A DNA stretch of 64,000 nucleotides, from positions 2,976,001 through 3,040,000 of the forward strand of contig NC_080421.1 in NCBI RefSeq assembly GCF_029873635.1, read 5' to 3'. The notes beneath the pieces were generated by a model that was not told the origin of the DNA, made no database searches, and saw only the letters and a list, made by a program, of their open reading frames with translations. A program made the position numbers and the translations under genes. This DNA comes from Malania oleifera (lineage: Eukaryota; Streptophyta; Magnoliopsida; Santalales; Ximeniaceae). Shown here one piece after another: positions 12,098 to 25,456 of this stretch; positions within the stretch are counted from its first letter, which is position 1; each line of letters begins with the position of its first letter.

Positions 12098-13190
12098 TTA
12101 AGGTAAATATTGAACTTTAAAAAGTTTTAAACACACGATCACTAAATTAAGACTTAGTAAGTGAATTTAAAGACGTATTTATCCTATGTATTAAAATATT
12201 TTGATGATAAACTTTATAAATTTATCATCAAAATATAGAATAAAACAAAGGGCTCACATGAAATGTACTTTTAGATAATGAGAAGATATAATTAATTGCA
12301 ATCAATACACAACAGCTGGGTCCAATCAAGTGAAGCCTACCACTTGTGTCTTAGTTGTAAATTAGAAATGTGGGGCCCACCACCTATGTTTGATTCTTGT
12401 ATTTATATTAATCTTAATGCTAATTAAAATCCTGAGCATTTTCTCACATGAAATAATATTTCTAGAATCTAATAAGATTAGAATTAGCGTTCTCTTGTTT
12501 ATAAAATTAATGATATAATGCTATTATCACTTATTGTCGAGTGAAGTAGTAGTATACGTGGCATTTCGGGATAAATTTCTAGTAGACACAAGTGCAGGCC
12601 TCACAACTAAACTCACATAAGTTTGAGTTTTGTCATCTCTTTGTTCGATAAATAACTTTGGATGGCCAATTCACAATACTTAATATTTCTTTTCGATGTC
12701 ACTGTTCCTATAAAAGTACAAGTAGAGCATGAGGTCATGCATCTAGGTCAATGCAATGTAAAATATTCGATTTAAAGTTTTAGATTTGAGTCATCCCATC
12801 TAAGGTTGACACAATGCAATGTAATGTAAAGCATTTAGGTCAATGTAATGTAAAAATGTTCTATATAAAAGAATATTTCTTTGTTTCTTTGCATAGAAGC
12901 AAAGAAAAATATAAAAATATGCAAAACAGAAATTTCAATATTAATTTTTTAATAGTCTAAACTTGAAATCTCTAATGTGTAATGTAGAAGTCTCATAGAA
13001 GTCAAACCAACAAGGTGCCCCATAAGGAACATTTTGATTATTTTTATATTCGCTAATTTGAAAAATTACCTTTTCATATAATTGAGATTAATATTATTAG
13101 TATAATCCTATTATTTTATAATCTTAGAGGGAGCATACTCATACCTTAAATTAGATATTTTATAATTTAATATATAATTTAAATTATATA
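12098..13190. other. Intergenic, no gene seen
   Basis: AT-rich DNA. A short repeated phrase (AATGCAATGTAA...) occurs near 12750-12860. No coding frame is supported. Confidence 0.5.
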
Positions 13191-13341
13191 TTTGTGAATG
13201 TCACGGGTTCAAGGTGTGAAAACAGTCTCTTACAAAAATGTAAGATAAGGTTGCATACTATAGAAATATTGTGGTCCACCCCTTCCCTGGTCCCCACATA
13301 CGCCTGAACTTTGTACACTAGGCTGCCCCCTTTTATTTTCT
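13191..13341 (+). mobile_element. Au-like SINE, 5'-truncated
   Basis: The order of blocks matches plant Au SINEs: TCACGGGTTCAAG (B box), AACAGTCTCTTAC, AAGGTTGCATACTATAG, TGTGGTCCACCCCTTCCC, CACTAGGCTGCCC, then a T run. The 5' part of the tRNA-like head is missing. It is diverged, hence old. A related minus-strand piece lies at 48090-48155. Confidence 0.7.
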
Positions 13342-13573
13342 AAAATTCTAGTGGGGGAAACTAGGCTTAACCAAGGTCCACTATTGAAGCTAGCACTTCT
13401 TTTTTTTTTTTTTTTTTTGGTAATGTATTGACAAAGGGTTAATTTATTTTAACGGTAGGGGTTGAGCACAATTAGGTTTAGGTTTCATATTATGTCACAC
13501 TTAATAACAAAAATTTATAACTATATCATAAAAAATGTTGACATTTACAAAAAACTAACTTGTTAATTTTTAT
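13342..13573. other. Short intergenic spacer with poly-T
   Basis: Contains a T run of about 18 at 13401-13418. Nothing else was recognised. Confidence 0.5.
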
Positions 13574-15997
13574 TGTTGTGCAAAGTGCTGAATGTCAATG
13601 CGTAGGGAAAACTACAAATTGAATCGAAACAAGTAATGCAGTAACCAATTATGAATAATACTTAAACAATCAATCATAAAAAAAAAATAAAGGAAAGCAA
13701 ATAATCAAAGACCCAAGAATTTACGTGGTTTGACAATGTGCCTACATCCACGGGAGCAAGTGGTTGATTTTCACTATCAATCATCAAAACTTACATCAAG
13801 GATTACAAATATTATTTATATGCTAACCTTATGCATACAAAAGGCTTAGAAGCTATCTAAAATATTCATGTAGTAAATTCCGAAAGAAAATCCTCCAAAT
13901 CCCCCAATCTGCTCATCTTCCCGATTCAAAATATGTGTTTAGCGCTGAACAATACCATCGACCTTTTTAAAACCAAAGTTGATTCCTACAGATTGAAGCC
14001 GTCGATCGTTATCTTCCAAAGGTGAACCGTTGATCATACCATTAGCCAAACAGTCAAGCGTTTCTTCTTGCAGCCTACTTCCTTATTCTTTGTTTCACCA
14101 TGTTTTCCTGGTGCATGCATTCCACCCAATATGAGCCACATATCCAACAATCTCCACCATGGCGAATATGCACCACTTATGAGACATATGAAAGCATAAC
14201 CTGCTACTCCACTTGGGATTGTAGATTGGGATGTCTCCCATCTAGCACCCGGAGACGTTGATCAAGTCCAAACAATGCTTGAACTTATCCATTGCGACAG
14301 GCTTTGTCATGTATATGTTGCATTCTCAGACATGTAAACTTTCTCAAGTAGAAATTCACCTGAAGCAACTAGTTCCTTAAACCTATGAAACTGCACATTT
14401 ATGTGCTTTGTCTCCGCATGATACACCTAATTCTTTTCCAAATAGAAGGCACTCTGACTATTACACTACAGTCGAACTCCACCTTACTGGATACCTAACT
14501 CCTTAACCAATCTTGTGAGCCACAACCCTTCCTTTGCAGGCTCAGCTACTATCATGTACTCCGATTCAGTAGTAGATAAAGTAATGAGCGATTACATCAT
14601 AAACCTCCAATAAATAGGTCCTCCCACAAGGGTGAATATGTACCCTATGGTAGACCTCCTATCATCCAAATCCTCTGCGTAGTCAGCATCCACATAACTT
14701 ATCACTAATGATCACTCTATTGTCTACTGAACATAATGTCATATCCAGTTGTACCCCTCAAGTATCTGAGAATCCACTTGACTGCATCCCAATATTGTTG
14801 ACCTAGATTCAAAAAGAACTTGCTCACCATGTTGACTACTTGTTCCAGTTCCGACCTTATACATACCATGACATACATCATACACCCCATTGCACTGGCA
14901 TAGGGGACTTTCGACATGTCATGAATCTCATCATCCATCTTTGGGCGCTAGGCGCTAGGCGTAAACAACGTAAAATGACTCACTAACTGTGTACTCACTG
15001 GTTTAACATTAATCATGTTAAACCTCTCTAACACCTTCTCCACAAAACTACCCTGAGATAACCACAAACTCCCTATAGTTCTATCCCTGCAAATCTCCAT
15101 CCCAAGTATCCTCTTAGCCATACCCAAGTCTTTCATGTCGAACTTTTTACTCAACAGTCTTCAACTGATTTACCTCAGTCATATTCCTTAGAGCTATCTG
15201 CATGCCATCAACATAAAGCAATATAAATATGAGTGAATCATCCTCAAGACTCCTCACATAGACGTAACAATTGTACTCGCACCTCCTGTAGCCTATATGG
15301 ATCACATAGGTGTCAAATAGTTTGTACAACTATCTCAGAGACTGCTTGAGTCTGTAAAGTGACTTCTTCAGTTTACAATCCAAGTGTTTATGTCCAAGTT
15401 GGCAAAACCCTTCTAGCTGTGATATGTAGATCAGCTCCTCCAAATCACCATAGAGAAACGTTGTCTTTGCATCCATCTACTCCAGATGTATATCGTAATG
15501 CGCCACTAATCTCAACACTACCTTGATGGAAGTGTGTCTGACCATAGGGGAGAAGATCTCATTATATTATTATTTAATTATTTAATTAATAAATCTTTTA
15601 TTTTTTTATTTTTATTTTTTTTAGGATCACACTTGCTCACATATTATTTTTAGAGTCGTTACCTAGAAGGCTTAGAAACTATCTAAAATATTCCTATCAT
15701 AAATCTCAGAGAAAAATCCTCCAAATCCCCCAATCTACTAATCTTCCTGATTCAAAATTCGTGTTTAGCACCGAACAATATCGTCGAGGTTTCAACACAA
15801 CCGTCAACGATTTAATACCAAAGTTGATTCCTACAGACTGAAACCGTAGACGATTATCTCCCGAGGGTGAACCATCGATCATACCATTGATCAAACAATC
15901 AACGGTTTCTTCCTAAAACTTACTTCCTTATTTTTTTACTTCACCATGCTTTCTCGATGCATGTATTCCACTCAATATAAGCCACATATCCACCATA
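13574..15997 (-). mobile_element. Decayed Ty1/copia retrotransposon remnant
   Basis: A minus-strand fossil. The 3' LTR is about 13574-14149: on the minus strand it begins TGTTGGATATGTGG directly after a purine-rich tract, has a TATA-like block, and ends at TTGCACAACA. A partial 5' LTR copy lies at about 15655-15997. Between them are fragments of the copia reverse transcriptase and RNase H, with blocks such as YVDGMQ, MGCMMYV and LRYLRGT. Much of the internal region is absent and the remainder is broken many times over. The divergence of the LTR pieces suggests an old insertion. Confidence 0.8.
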
Positions 15998-16437
15998 TAA
16001 GTTTAAAAAGGTCACCCAATCAATGCAAGTAAAGCATAGCCAACATATAGCACGTACACATTAAGGCACACTAACACACTCTAATATAATAGCGTTATTT
16101 AATCGACCTGTAAATCAAGATTGTACAACCTACTCTCCCATATCATTAATAATATTATTATGAGCATGTTATTATTTAAACAAATAAAATAAAATAAAAA
16201 TCATCAATGTTAATATTCCTCTTCCTTACAATTTGACTACTAATCCAAACATGTACAAAGTTTTAGCTTAAAAAAAAAAAAAAAAAACACTCAAGAAGAC
16301 CCATAAGATCAAAAATTAATTATTTGGCATGCTGTAATTACAAAAAAAAAAAAAAAAACCAAAATAGACAATATTTTTAACTTAGAACACAAAAAAAAAA
16401 TCTAAATATTAAACTAAATCTCTCAAAAAATTAGCCC
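15998..16437. other. Intergenic, A-rich
   Basis: Several A runs (near 16270, 16340 and 16390). No gene seen. Confidence 0.5.
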
Positions 16438-17060
16438 CACTCCGTTCAACCAAGTCTTTTTCCGATTTATCTTTTTTTAAAAAAAATATATATATATTAA
16501 ATAATACCTTTTTTGGAAAAATAATTCCCGAAATGACTCTAACGTAATCTCACTACTTGAAGTAGTGAGATTTGTCCCGTGTCATTCCGAGAATTATTTT
16601 TTCAAAAAAGATATTATTTAATATTTTTTAAAAATAATAATAAATCGGGAAATAAATCTTCTACGTAATAAATCAGGAAATATAATCTTTTAATATGTTT
16701 TTTTTAAAAATGATAAATCAAAAAATAAATTCTTTTGCGTAATAAATTTTTCTGCGTAATAAATCAGAAAATAAATTCTTTTAATATATTTTAAAAAAAT
16801 GATAAATCGGGAAATAAATTCTTCTACATAATAAATAGGGAAATAAATTCTTTTATGGTAGCGAGATTTATCACGTGTCATTTCGGAAATTATTTTTTCA
16901 AAAAATATATATTTTTTAAAAATTATAAATTGGGAAATAAATTTTTCTGCGTAATAAATCGAGAAATAAATTCTTTTAATATATATATTTTAAAAAATAA
17001 TAAATTGGAAAATAAAATCTTCTGCGTATTTTTATTTATTTATTCGTTTGCTTTTGTTTT
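16438..17060. repeat. AT-rich repeat block built on AATAAATC(G/A)GGAAATAAATTCTT
   Basis: The phrase AATAAATCGGGAAATAAATTCTTCT(G/A)CGT recurs about eight times with drift. A near-palindrome at 16500-16620 centres on CTACTTGAAGTAG, with arms carrying AATCTCACTACT and AAATAATTCCCGAAATGAC. The same vocabulary appears in inverse orientation at 22960-23360, including TTTATTCGTTTGCTTTTGTTTT at the inner edge of both. It is likely a MITE-derived family. Confidence 0.55.
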
Positions 17061-17299
17061 CAACATTAAAAAGTTACTCATTCGATCATGTAATGTAGAG
17101 CAAACTTTTATTTAAAACTTAGATCAAATCATACAAATACAAAAATGTTAATTAGAATCAAAATAAATTAATTTATGCATTAAATGACTTAGAATATATA
17201 TATATAATATATGTAAGGATTTGAACCCGAGTGGGTTCCTACATATAAATTTTTCAGTGGACGCAAATAAATCTAAATTATTTTTATTACAAGAGTACT

Positions 17300-19970
17300 T
17301 GTAACGCCCTGAACCCTTAAACTCGAGTCCGGTGCGTTATACTTAATAAAATCCTAATAATCCATAAATCAATATATATATATACAGCGGAAAACATAAA
17401 CATAATTTCCATATAACAAAATACCAGAGTTTACTAATTCTAAATATAATCCATAATAAATCATTCATCACCTACATTTCCATAAACCTACATAACTCTC
17501 AAAACATTTCATTGTTTTCACAATCATTCCTTACTCAATAGATTTAAAACGTAAAAACATAAAACATAAAATATTTACATCCCCAAACTATTATAAAAAT
17601 ATACTCGTTTTCTTTATATTTCCCAAAAAATGTTATAACACCTTGAACTCTCTAAGTTCGATCTCGAGAAAATCCTGAAAAAGATAAATTCATATTCGGG
17701 TGAGACACATCTCAGTAAGGAAATAAACAATATATTAAAATAGTGTGTGGCTAACATGAGTTTATATAACAACATATCATTTAAAATTTGAAAATCATTA
17801 ATATAATTTCTGAAATCACTTTCTAATCCTAATCAAACACATGCAAAAGATTTAACCCACGAGATTACCCGACGATATGGGTGATTACCCACCCATACAA
17901 GTAACACCCCTCTGCTCTGATACATTTGGCAACTCGAATATTACAGCTGAGGCATACGAGGGCACTCACCTTATTCAATAAGCTCTCAAGTGTTAAATTG
18001 ATCTCGTACTCACACTGTTTAACAATAACTTACCGAAAAAGGCCCTAAGGATAGGGAAATCTACCCGCCCATACAAGTAGGTTCCCTTTGCCCTAGTACG
18101 TTATGCAGCTACTACCACATCTGAAACTACTAGTGCACTCACCTTTCTGAGCAAGCCCTCAGGCGAAAAGTTCGTCTCGCCAAAATATAACATGTTCTAC
18201 TAGCATAAATACTGCTAATACCATAATACATAATTCTTTTTATCATTATTCATTCATACACATCTGTTCATATTCTCATCGTTGACATTTCATAGCGTCT
18301 CATTTTATATGATTTTTTCCCATTTTGCATTCTTCACATATTACATTTCATTTCCATTTCGTTCTTTTCCATTTTATTTTCATTTCATAATCATTTTTAT
18401 TTTAATTCATAAATACTCGGCATCTTTTTAACCGTGGTTGGTTAGTTTCAGCATCCTTTCAGCTGTGGTCGGTATCTTTTCAACCGTGGTTGGTTAGCTT
18501 TGGCATCCTTTCAGTCATGGTCGGCATTTTTTCAGCCGTGATTGGTTAGTTTCAGCATCCTTTCAGTAGCGGTTGGCATCTTTTCAGTCGTGATTGGTTA
18601 GCTTCGGCATCCTTTCAGCTGTGGTCGACATATTTTCAGCCGTGATTGGTTAGCTTTGGCAATCTTTCAGTTGTGGTCGACATCTTTTTAACCGTGATTG
18701 GTTAGTTTCGACATCCTTTCAGCCGTGGTCGACATCTTTTCCGTCGTAATTGTTTCCATGATTGTATTAACACTCACATACAACATATTTCATATATCAT
18801 TTTCATACTCAATTCATTTTTTATATATCTTCCATCTCGTATATATAACATAATTTCACACAAAATTTTATTTTACTCATATCACACAATTTAGTAGTAA
18901 AATTCATATATATGTATTTTCCATACAATAAGTCAACTTGCATTTAACATTCATATGCTAGGAAAAATACCTTTGATTTCTTACATAATTATCCTAAAAA
19001 TATTTTCCACTTCCATCAGTTTATTTTCGCATATACATATTTAATAAATAGCCTTAAACTCAAAAAAAATATAATTTAAATAATTGACATTTTAAACTCA
19101 TACCGAAACATATACACGTATATATAATACAATTTTTTTTTTTATTAAATTTATAAAAATTCTGATTTAATATATATTTTTTCTCTTACCTGGTTTCTTG
19201 AATTACGCCAATAGGAATCCCAAAAAATACCTGCAGCGCTCACTCGGATTATGAATCAAAAATCCTAATTCCATTAAATCAATCCTAAATAAAATATGAT
19301 TTTAATATTTTCTAAACTCATAAATTCTAAATAAATAAATATACCTTTAAATATAGTCAAATTATCAAATTTCTCAAATCTCACCCTTACTTTGGAATGA
19401 AGTCTAGAAAATCTCAATTGAAAAATTACCTACGCCAAAATGACGACGATCATGACTAGGACCTCATGGTGGTGCCTGATCGTCATTTTAACAGCAAATT
19501 TAATAAAAAATTGAGAAATTAAGGAAAAGTTATCTTACCATAGGAATGGTGTTTAAATCACTCCCACAAAAAATATGCTCCAACAGAAATGTTGGTGGTG
19601 GAGTTAGGAATCCAATGACACCTTCCATTTCCCGATCGATCGAATATCTATCGAGAAATAAGGGGGGGAGAGAGAGAGATAGAGACAGAGACAGCGGAGT
19701 GATGAGAGGGTAAAAGACGGCAGAGAAAAGAGGAAGTGGACAATCCAATTTGAAATTGGATTCTGATTGCTTCCTGAAGAAGCATCAAATAAGGTATATA
19801 TATATTTTATAGCTTAACTTTTATATATATATATATATATATTAATTAGTTTTTTTATACTATTTTTTTATTTGTTTATTTAATATATTAATTTAATAAT
19901 ATTTAATTAATTAATTAATAATTACGCTTAATTTTATTTTTTTAATTAATTTATTTTTCAGGTTGTTACA
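17300..19970 (-). mobile_element. Solo LTR of a Ty3/gypsy element (LTR A)
   Basis: The unit begins TGTAACGCCC and ends GTTACA on the plus strand, and is flanked by perfect 5-bp duplications GTACT (17295-17299 and 19971-19975). Its 2671 bp contain no coding domain, so it is a solo LTR. Polarity is minus: on that strand a TATA-like run occurs near 19800, and the block TTACTGAGATGTGTCTCACCC occurs near 17700, as in LTRs B and C. Length and ends fit the long-LTR chromovirus (Del/Tekay-like) type, an inference since no pol domain is present. Confidence 0.85.
18419..18747. repeat. Minisatellite of about 60 bp units inside LTR A
   Basis: About five to six units of the form GGCATC(C/T)TTTCAGC(C/T)GTGGT(C/T)GG...TTGGTTAGCTT. 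It occupies the same relative place as unrelated minisatellites in LTRs B and C. Confidence 0.8.
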
Positions 19971-20113
19971 GTACTAATTAGATTTATTACAAATATATAT
20001 CTCAACTATTAAAATGTAAATTTCTAAAATTATAAAATATACAAATATATTCTAAATTGTATTATGTTAATTTTTTTATTCTATTCTGTTCTTTTTATTC
20101 CCGCTCATGCACT

Positions 20114-22213
20114 TGTTACGCCAGATTTCTGATATACTCTTCAAAATGATCTGAAATGTAAAATAATGATTGAGGTTAAAAGACGCTCAATAAGTAAATA
20201 AGATTATTAGTGTGTAACCAAAATAAGTTTTCATAATATTTTAATTTCATAAAATAATATTTAATATTATAACTTCAAAATTATTTTAAAAATAAATATA
20301 AATTTAAAAATTTTTATATAAAACTTTTACTATCATTTATAGTAGTAAAATTTTATAATCATATATTATAACTGTTAAACTGAACTTTTTAACTTTTAAA
20401 ATTATAACTATAATACTCAATCATGTATATATATTTTTCCTTATTAAATCATTATTTAGGCATAAGAAATGTCGTTGTTCACATAAACATATACTTTTCC
20501 TTCAATTTATCAATAATTCTGTATACGTAAATAAATATCTATAGACACGTACTATAAAAAAATCACCATTAGGCATGTTAATCTTAAGTCATGCTCACCC
20601 TCATGACTGGGTTGTGCGGCCTAAAAATTATACTTAACTGGCTGGCCGGTCAAACTAAATCAACGTACATCATCATTAAGTGAGATTTTCCCTATTAAAT
20701 TCTGATTCGACCCAAGTGTACATTCAAGAGAAATCTACTACCATATAAAAGTACTCTACAAATAGCGTGAATGCATTCTGATCCATTTAAATTTTAAGTT
20801 GTGGTACCGAACATTCGTAATTTTCTGTATCGTCTGTGCCACAAGGGATTTTGAAAATATATTATTATAAAATTTATAAAATTATAATAATATCATGAAA
20901 TTTTCATTTTTACTCATATTTTCGTGAAATATGTAACATAAAAATAAACTCATGTCACATAATTTTCGTGTTAAAAATATTTTTTAAATAAAAATTAATA
21001 CTATAAAATACTCGAGGGTTTAGAATATTTCTTGACTTAAAAATAAATATAAGTATATTAAAAATACAACTGGTATAATTAAGTATGAGTAAAAATAAAT
21101 TCGGGAGAATTTTATGAAAATAACTAACATAATCAAAATTTACTTACAAATAAATTCGAGTAATAATTTTAAATAAAAATTTAACATAATCGAATTTACT
21201 TACCTCTTACTTAATCTTATACTACGATCACAACAAATATCTTTAAAAAATGAGATCGGAAAGAGCGGGTGAGTGAGAATTTTAATTATAACAAAAATTC
21301 TCCCTCCACCACTAATTCTTTCAGTCACTAATCTTTATCTTCTTTTGGAATATTTTTTATGAAAAATGAATGTTGAGAGTTTCCTATTTATAAGAAAATT
21401 TTGGGAAAGAAAATTAAATTTGTAAAAGTGTGGGGAAATAAGTGAAATTATAATTTTTTTAAAATTAAGGAATGGACATGGATGGGTTAGGTATGAGATG
21501 GGGATGAGAATCATTTGAGAGAAATGGGAGCCTTGCCGACACTCCCATTTGATTAATTTGTAATTAATTTACTTAATTAATTAATTAATTAATTTTTTAA
21601 ATTTTTTTTAAATTATTATTATTATTATTGTTATTATTTTTAAACTATATTTTGGTTTTTTTTTTGAAAAAAAAAATTAAATTCGAATTTTGAAAACTCA
21701 TATAGGCCCCACATGATCTTATGGGTCCCACACAATTTCGAGATCCAAATGGATCTTACGTAATTCCAATAGTTCTCGTACAATTTTATTAGCCCTACAC
21801 AGTTTCGTGATTCATGTGAACTCCACACGATTTCTAGACTCATGTGAGACCCACAGTCTTGTGGGACCTGCATAGGATACATATATTATTATTATTATTA
21901 TTTTACCATATATTTTTACAAATTATGTCTGTCAAAATATTATTTTATGTATATGTACTTATTTACGTGTACAAACAGTGTCTATCTTATTTATCTTATG
22001 AAATTCCATTTTGACAAGACCGACCTTCAAGGAGTGACTGAGCCGCAATGGTCTCTAAACACTCGTTAAGATAAGGTCTTTCTTAGGTATCAAATATGGA
22101 ATCAAAGATCTTATAGAAAAATAATTCTGTATTAATATTAACTTAATGACAATTTTTATTATTTTATTATTATTATTATACTTTAATCGTATATATATTT
22201 TTAGGTCATCACA
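20114..22213 (-). mobile_element. Probable gypsy-type LTR (LTR D), no target duplication
   Basis: Plus-strand ends are TGTTACGCC and GGTCATCACA, so on the minus strand it runs TGTGATGACC to GGCGTAACA, an LTR-like pair. On that strand a CTTATAAATAGG TATA box lies near 21390, after a segment of repeated GTGGGACCCACAAG-type phrases (21700-21870). No coding domain is seen. The 5-bp flanks do not match, so it may be a truncated element or a recombinant. Confidence 0.5.
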
Positions 22214-22959
22214 ATATAAAACTTTTGTGATAGTTTTTTAAATACTTAACATTTTATTAAATTATAATTTTAAAAATAACTTAGTTATTATATTACGAAA
22301 TAAATTTTGATAGTAACAAAAAAACTTGAACTTAAAATGAGAATGAAAGATTATCCATCATTTGTAATAATTAACTTAATATGAGTTATAATTTCTTTAT
22401 TCAATAATTTGTCTAAACTGTTATTATAACTTCTATAAGGCCAAAAGAGGCGAGCGCATTAATAAGCAATCGAACAGTTTCGAGGAAAGGTCATATATCT
22501 CCGGAAAAGCATCATCACCTACAACCACAATGTCAAAAATAAAAATACAAAAGAAAAATATCGCACGCTTCATTGCAGCACACAAAGAGCAACGACCTTG
22601 AAATTATCAGAGAGTATCTCTCTAGTCACTGCTTCCATGCACAAAGATAGGAGTGATGGAGATTCACCAATTGTGAAAAACTGTGATGTTGTGGAGAATA
22701 GACATGCAAATCGAAATGGTAGGAAAAAAAAAAATGAAGCGAAATTGGAAGATGTGGATCAAACCAAAATAGGAATCATTTCAAAAATTAAAAAATAAAT
22801 AAATATTATTTAAAACTATTAACTAGTACTCATTAGTCATCACTATAATTAATTTTGTTTCTTAGGAGCAGTCGGGTTGTAGGATGACTGCCTATAAGGG
22901 CGCCGCCGTCTTCGGCGTTGAGTCCATTAATGACTTCTGACTGAACAGGATATTGGAAC
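22214..22959. other. Intergenic, no supported gene
   Basis: A 66-codon Lys-rich open frame at 22598-22798 has no recognised homology or obvious splice partners, so I leave it uncalled. A short GC-richer patch lies at 22865-22925. Confidence 0.4.
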
Positions 22960-23365
22960 AAGACAATAAAAACAAAAGCAAACGAATAAATAAAAAAAAT
23001 TATGTAGAAAAATTTATTATCTATTTATTACTCTTGTCAGATTCATCATTGTCATAAAAGAATTTATTTCCCGATTTATTACGCAAAAGAATTTATTTTC
23101 TGATTTATTATTTTTTTAAAAAAATATTAAATAATATTTTTTTGAGAAAATAATTTCTGAAATGATACGTGATAAATCTCACTACCATAAAAGAATTTGT
23201 TTCTCGATTTATTACGCAAAAGAATTTATCACGCAGAAAATTTATTTTTTAATTTATTATTTTAAAATATATATATTAAAAAAATTTATTTTCCTATTTA
23301 TTACATAGAAGAATTTATTTCCTGATTTATTATTTTTAAAATATATATATATTAAACAAATATCG
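22960..23365. repeat. Inverted copy of the 16.4-17.1 kb AT-rich repeat
   Basis: Contains AAAACAAAAGCAAACGAATAAATA at its left edge and repeated AAGAATTTATTTCC(C/T)GATTTATTA. These are the reverse complement of the phrases at 16438-17060. The core TGATACGTGATAAATCTCACTACC is also shared. Confidence 0.55.
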
Positions 23366-23506
23366 CTACTTATGGGAACATTTAATGGTATACATTTGTT
23401 CTGTCATGGCCACAGACCATATGCAATAACGTTATTAAAAAAATTAAACTTGTGTATCCTTGAATAAAAGAGGAAGAGCCGCATAGGGTTGCCACAGTAG
23501 GCATAT

Positions 23507-23934
23507 GAAACGACGTCGTCTCTCTCTATCCAGTGATTTGAGATTTCTTCCTTATCTACGATGGAGAGCGAGCCCCGCAACGATTTCAATTCGAGAAACC
23601 GTCCATGGCGTTTTCTGGGATCAATTGTGCCGCTTGCAGAATCTTCCAAAACGCCATAGGGTAGTGCCAAAGCGTCAGAGCCAGAGAAGGACAACCTCCT
23701 TCTCGCTCCTTGCTATGATATTGCCGTGAATTAGCTTCCGACTTCCGAGCTTGTTCTGTTTCCCCTCCACTCAATGGTTAGTACAGTGACCATGTATAGT
23801 GGTCATTCTTCTTCAAGCCCTTCGGTAGAATTCGGTACTAATCATTTGCTCTTTTAGCCCATTATTAGGTCGCCATTATCGCTGTTGAAGAAGTTTCCGT
23901 TCTCTTTTGAATTTTCAATTGTGACAGGTAAAAC
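23507..23934 (+). promoter_or_regulatory. Probable promoter and leader exon of the polyamine transporter
   Basis: AAACGACGTCGTC at 23508-23520 is a palindromic ACGT-core motif often found next to plant transcription starts. It is followed by a GC-rich stretch starting ATGGAGAGCGAGCC at about 23561, which has short frames with stops and looks like an untranslated leader. A good splice donor, CAG|GTAAAA, occurs near 23930. Transporters of this family commonly have a non-coding first exon. The link to the gene 1.5 kb downstream is inference. Confidence 0.35.
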
Positions 23935-24927
23935 TTGACTCATGTTTACTGCTTGATTTTTTTTTTCCTGGTACAAGCCCAATGTATCCTTTCGATATAC
24001 GGGTTTGCTTTTTTTTTTTTTTTCTTATCTGGGACTTGGGAATTTTCTGTGTTTGCTGTAGTGTGCAAGAACACCCTATAGGTTTTGGATTCAAAATTAA
24101 GAGAGGTAAAAACGTTGTGTTTGCTTTAGGCCTTCAGCCTACGGTTGGGTCTCCGTCATCGCCATTGAATATAGCACATTGCAGTTTTTGGATTCAAATT
24201 TTGATTTTTCAATTCTGAGATGAAATATTTTTTATGGTTATTAATTAATGTGTTTAATCTTATTACATTACCACTTTACCTAAAAGCTTAACTGTTAGAT
24301 TGTGGGCCAACAATGTATATCAAGCTTTAACAAATCTTAAACAAGCACGAAGTTTGTTTTGAAATTTTCTGGGTTTGTTTGTAATCTACTCACCTGAAAG
24401 AAAATGGTCCCTGGTTGTTATTTTCCCTTCTCTATAAGTTCTGGAAGTAGAATTTACGCCTTAAATTGGCTTTTTTTTTGGGGGGGTGGGGTGATTGTGG
24501 AGGAGGGGGAAGCGAGCAAGCAAACAAACAATACATAAATAAAGCATTCTTATGTTATCTGTGTGATTATTTTGACCTGCCCTTCTGGGGCATTCTTGCA
24601 GATATAAATTTATTGGTGAGTGGAAAAAAATCCAGTTGTTAATGAATTGATAGCATGCTTGCGGGGAAGAGAGACAAAATTCAATCTTTGGTTGTGAAAT
24701 GGGGAAAGAATTTCAGTTTTAAAGTTTTAACAGCTCGCATTTTGAGTGATGATCATATTGTTCAGTCCTACTGTTCTGTCTATCTTGTTTTGGGTGTGTA
24801 ATGAAATAAATAAAGACGCGCGTGTGTAATTCAATTAGGAACTTGATCTGAGATAGACGAAGAGGATTAGGATGAGAGAAGCATGCACTAAATAAGCTGT
24901 TAGATGGTATTGGATTAAATGTGTTTT
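23935..24927. other. Probable leader intron of the transporter gene
   Basis: T-rich, non-coding sequence with no recognised element. It fits an intron between the GC-rich leader and the coding exon. Confidence 0.35.
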
Positions 24928-25455
24928 TTCTTTTCTCCCACAATTTCCAGGCTACTTGAAAAAGGTTCATATTTCTGTGAGTTTTGGAAGACTGGGAGTA
25001 AAGAAAGTATCTACCATTGCATTTTTTCTTTCTTTTTATATGGTCTTCACACTGATAAAGCATATATTTTATTCGGAAAGAGAGTAATTCATTAAGCAAG
25101 CAAACTTTTATGCAGATCTTGAGTGACCAATTAAATAAAATAAAATAGCCCGTGTCTGTGTGTGTGTGTGTGTGTGTAGAACATAATTAGGGTTTTAGTC
25201 CTGAGTCCTAACATAGAAAAAGGGGAGTATGATAAAATCATACATTACATGAACTATAATAGGATATTGCCCCAAATGTGTTCCTTTCCTCCCATCATTT
25301 CCAGGCTCTCGAGAAAATTCATATTTTTGTGATTTTGGGGGCAAAGTATCTATTCTTAACCAAATCCGGCCACAAATGGTTTTCACGTTGATAAAACCAC
25401 ATTTTTTTATGACTCAGAAACAGAATAATTCACTAAGCAAGCAAACTTTTGTGCA
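24928..25455. repeat. Diverged direct duplication upstream of the transporter start
   Basis: About 24928-25113 and 25280-25455 share a series of blocks in the same order: TTTCCAGGCT, TTCATATTT(C/T)TGTGA, AAGTATCTA, then ACTAAGCAAGCAAACTTTT(A/G)TGCA. Between them lies a (TG)n microsatellite at 25153-25178. The second copy forms the first 27 codons of the open frame that starts at 25376, which argues that those codons are leader. Confidence 0.65.
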
Positions 25456-25456
25456 A

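Noticed and set aside
17200-17245. B-box-like GGGTTCAAATCC on the minus strand, suggesting a tRNA or SINE
   Set aside because: No A box, no tRNA fold and no flanking duplication could be seen.
22598-22798. 66-codon Lys-rich open frame
   Set aside because: No homology, no splice partners, and composition like the AT-rich background.
23561-23780. Protein-coding first exon beginning MESEPRND
   Set aside because: In-frame stops interrupt it and no family was recognised; an untranslated leader is more likely.
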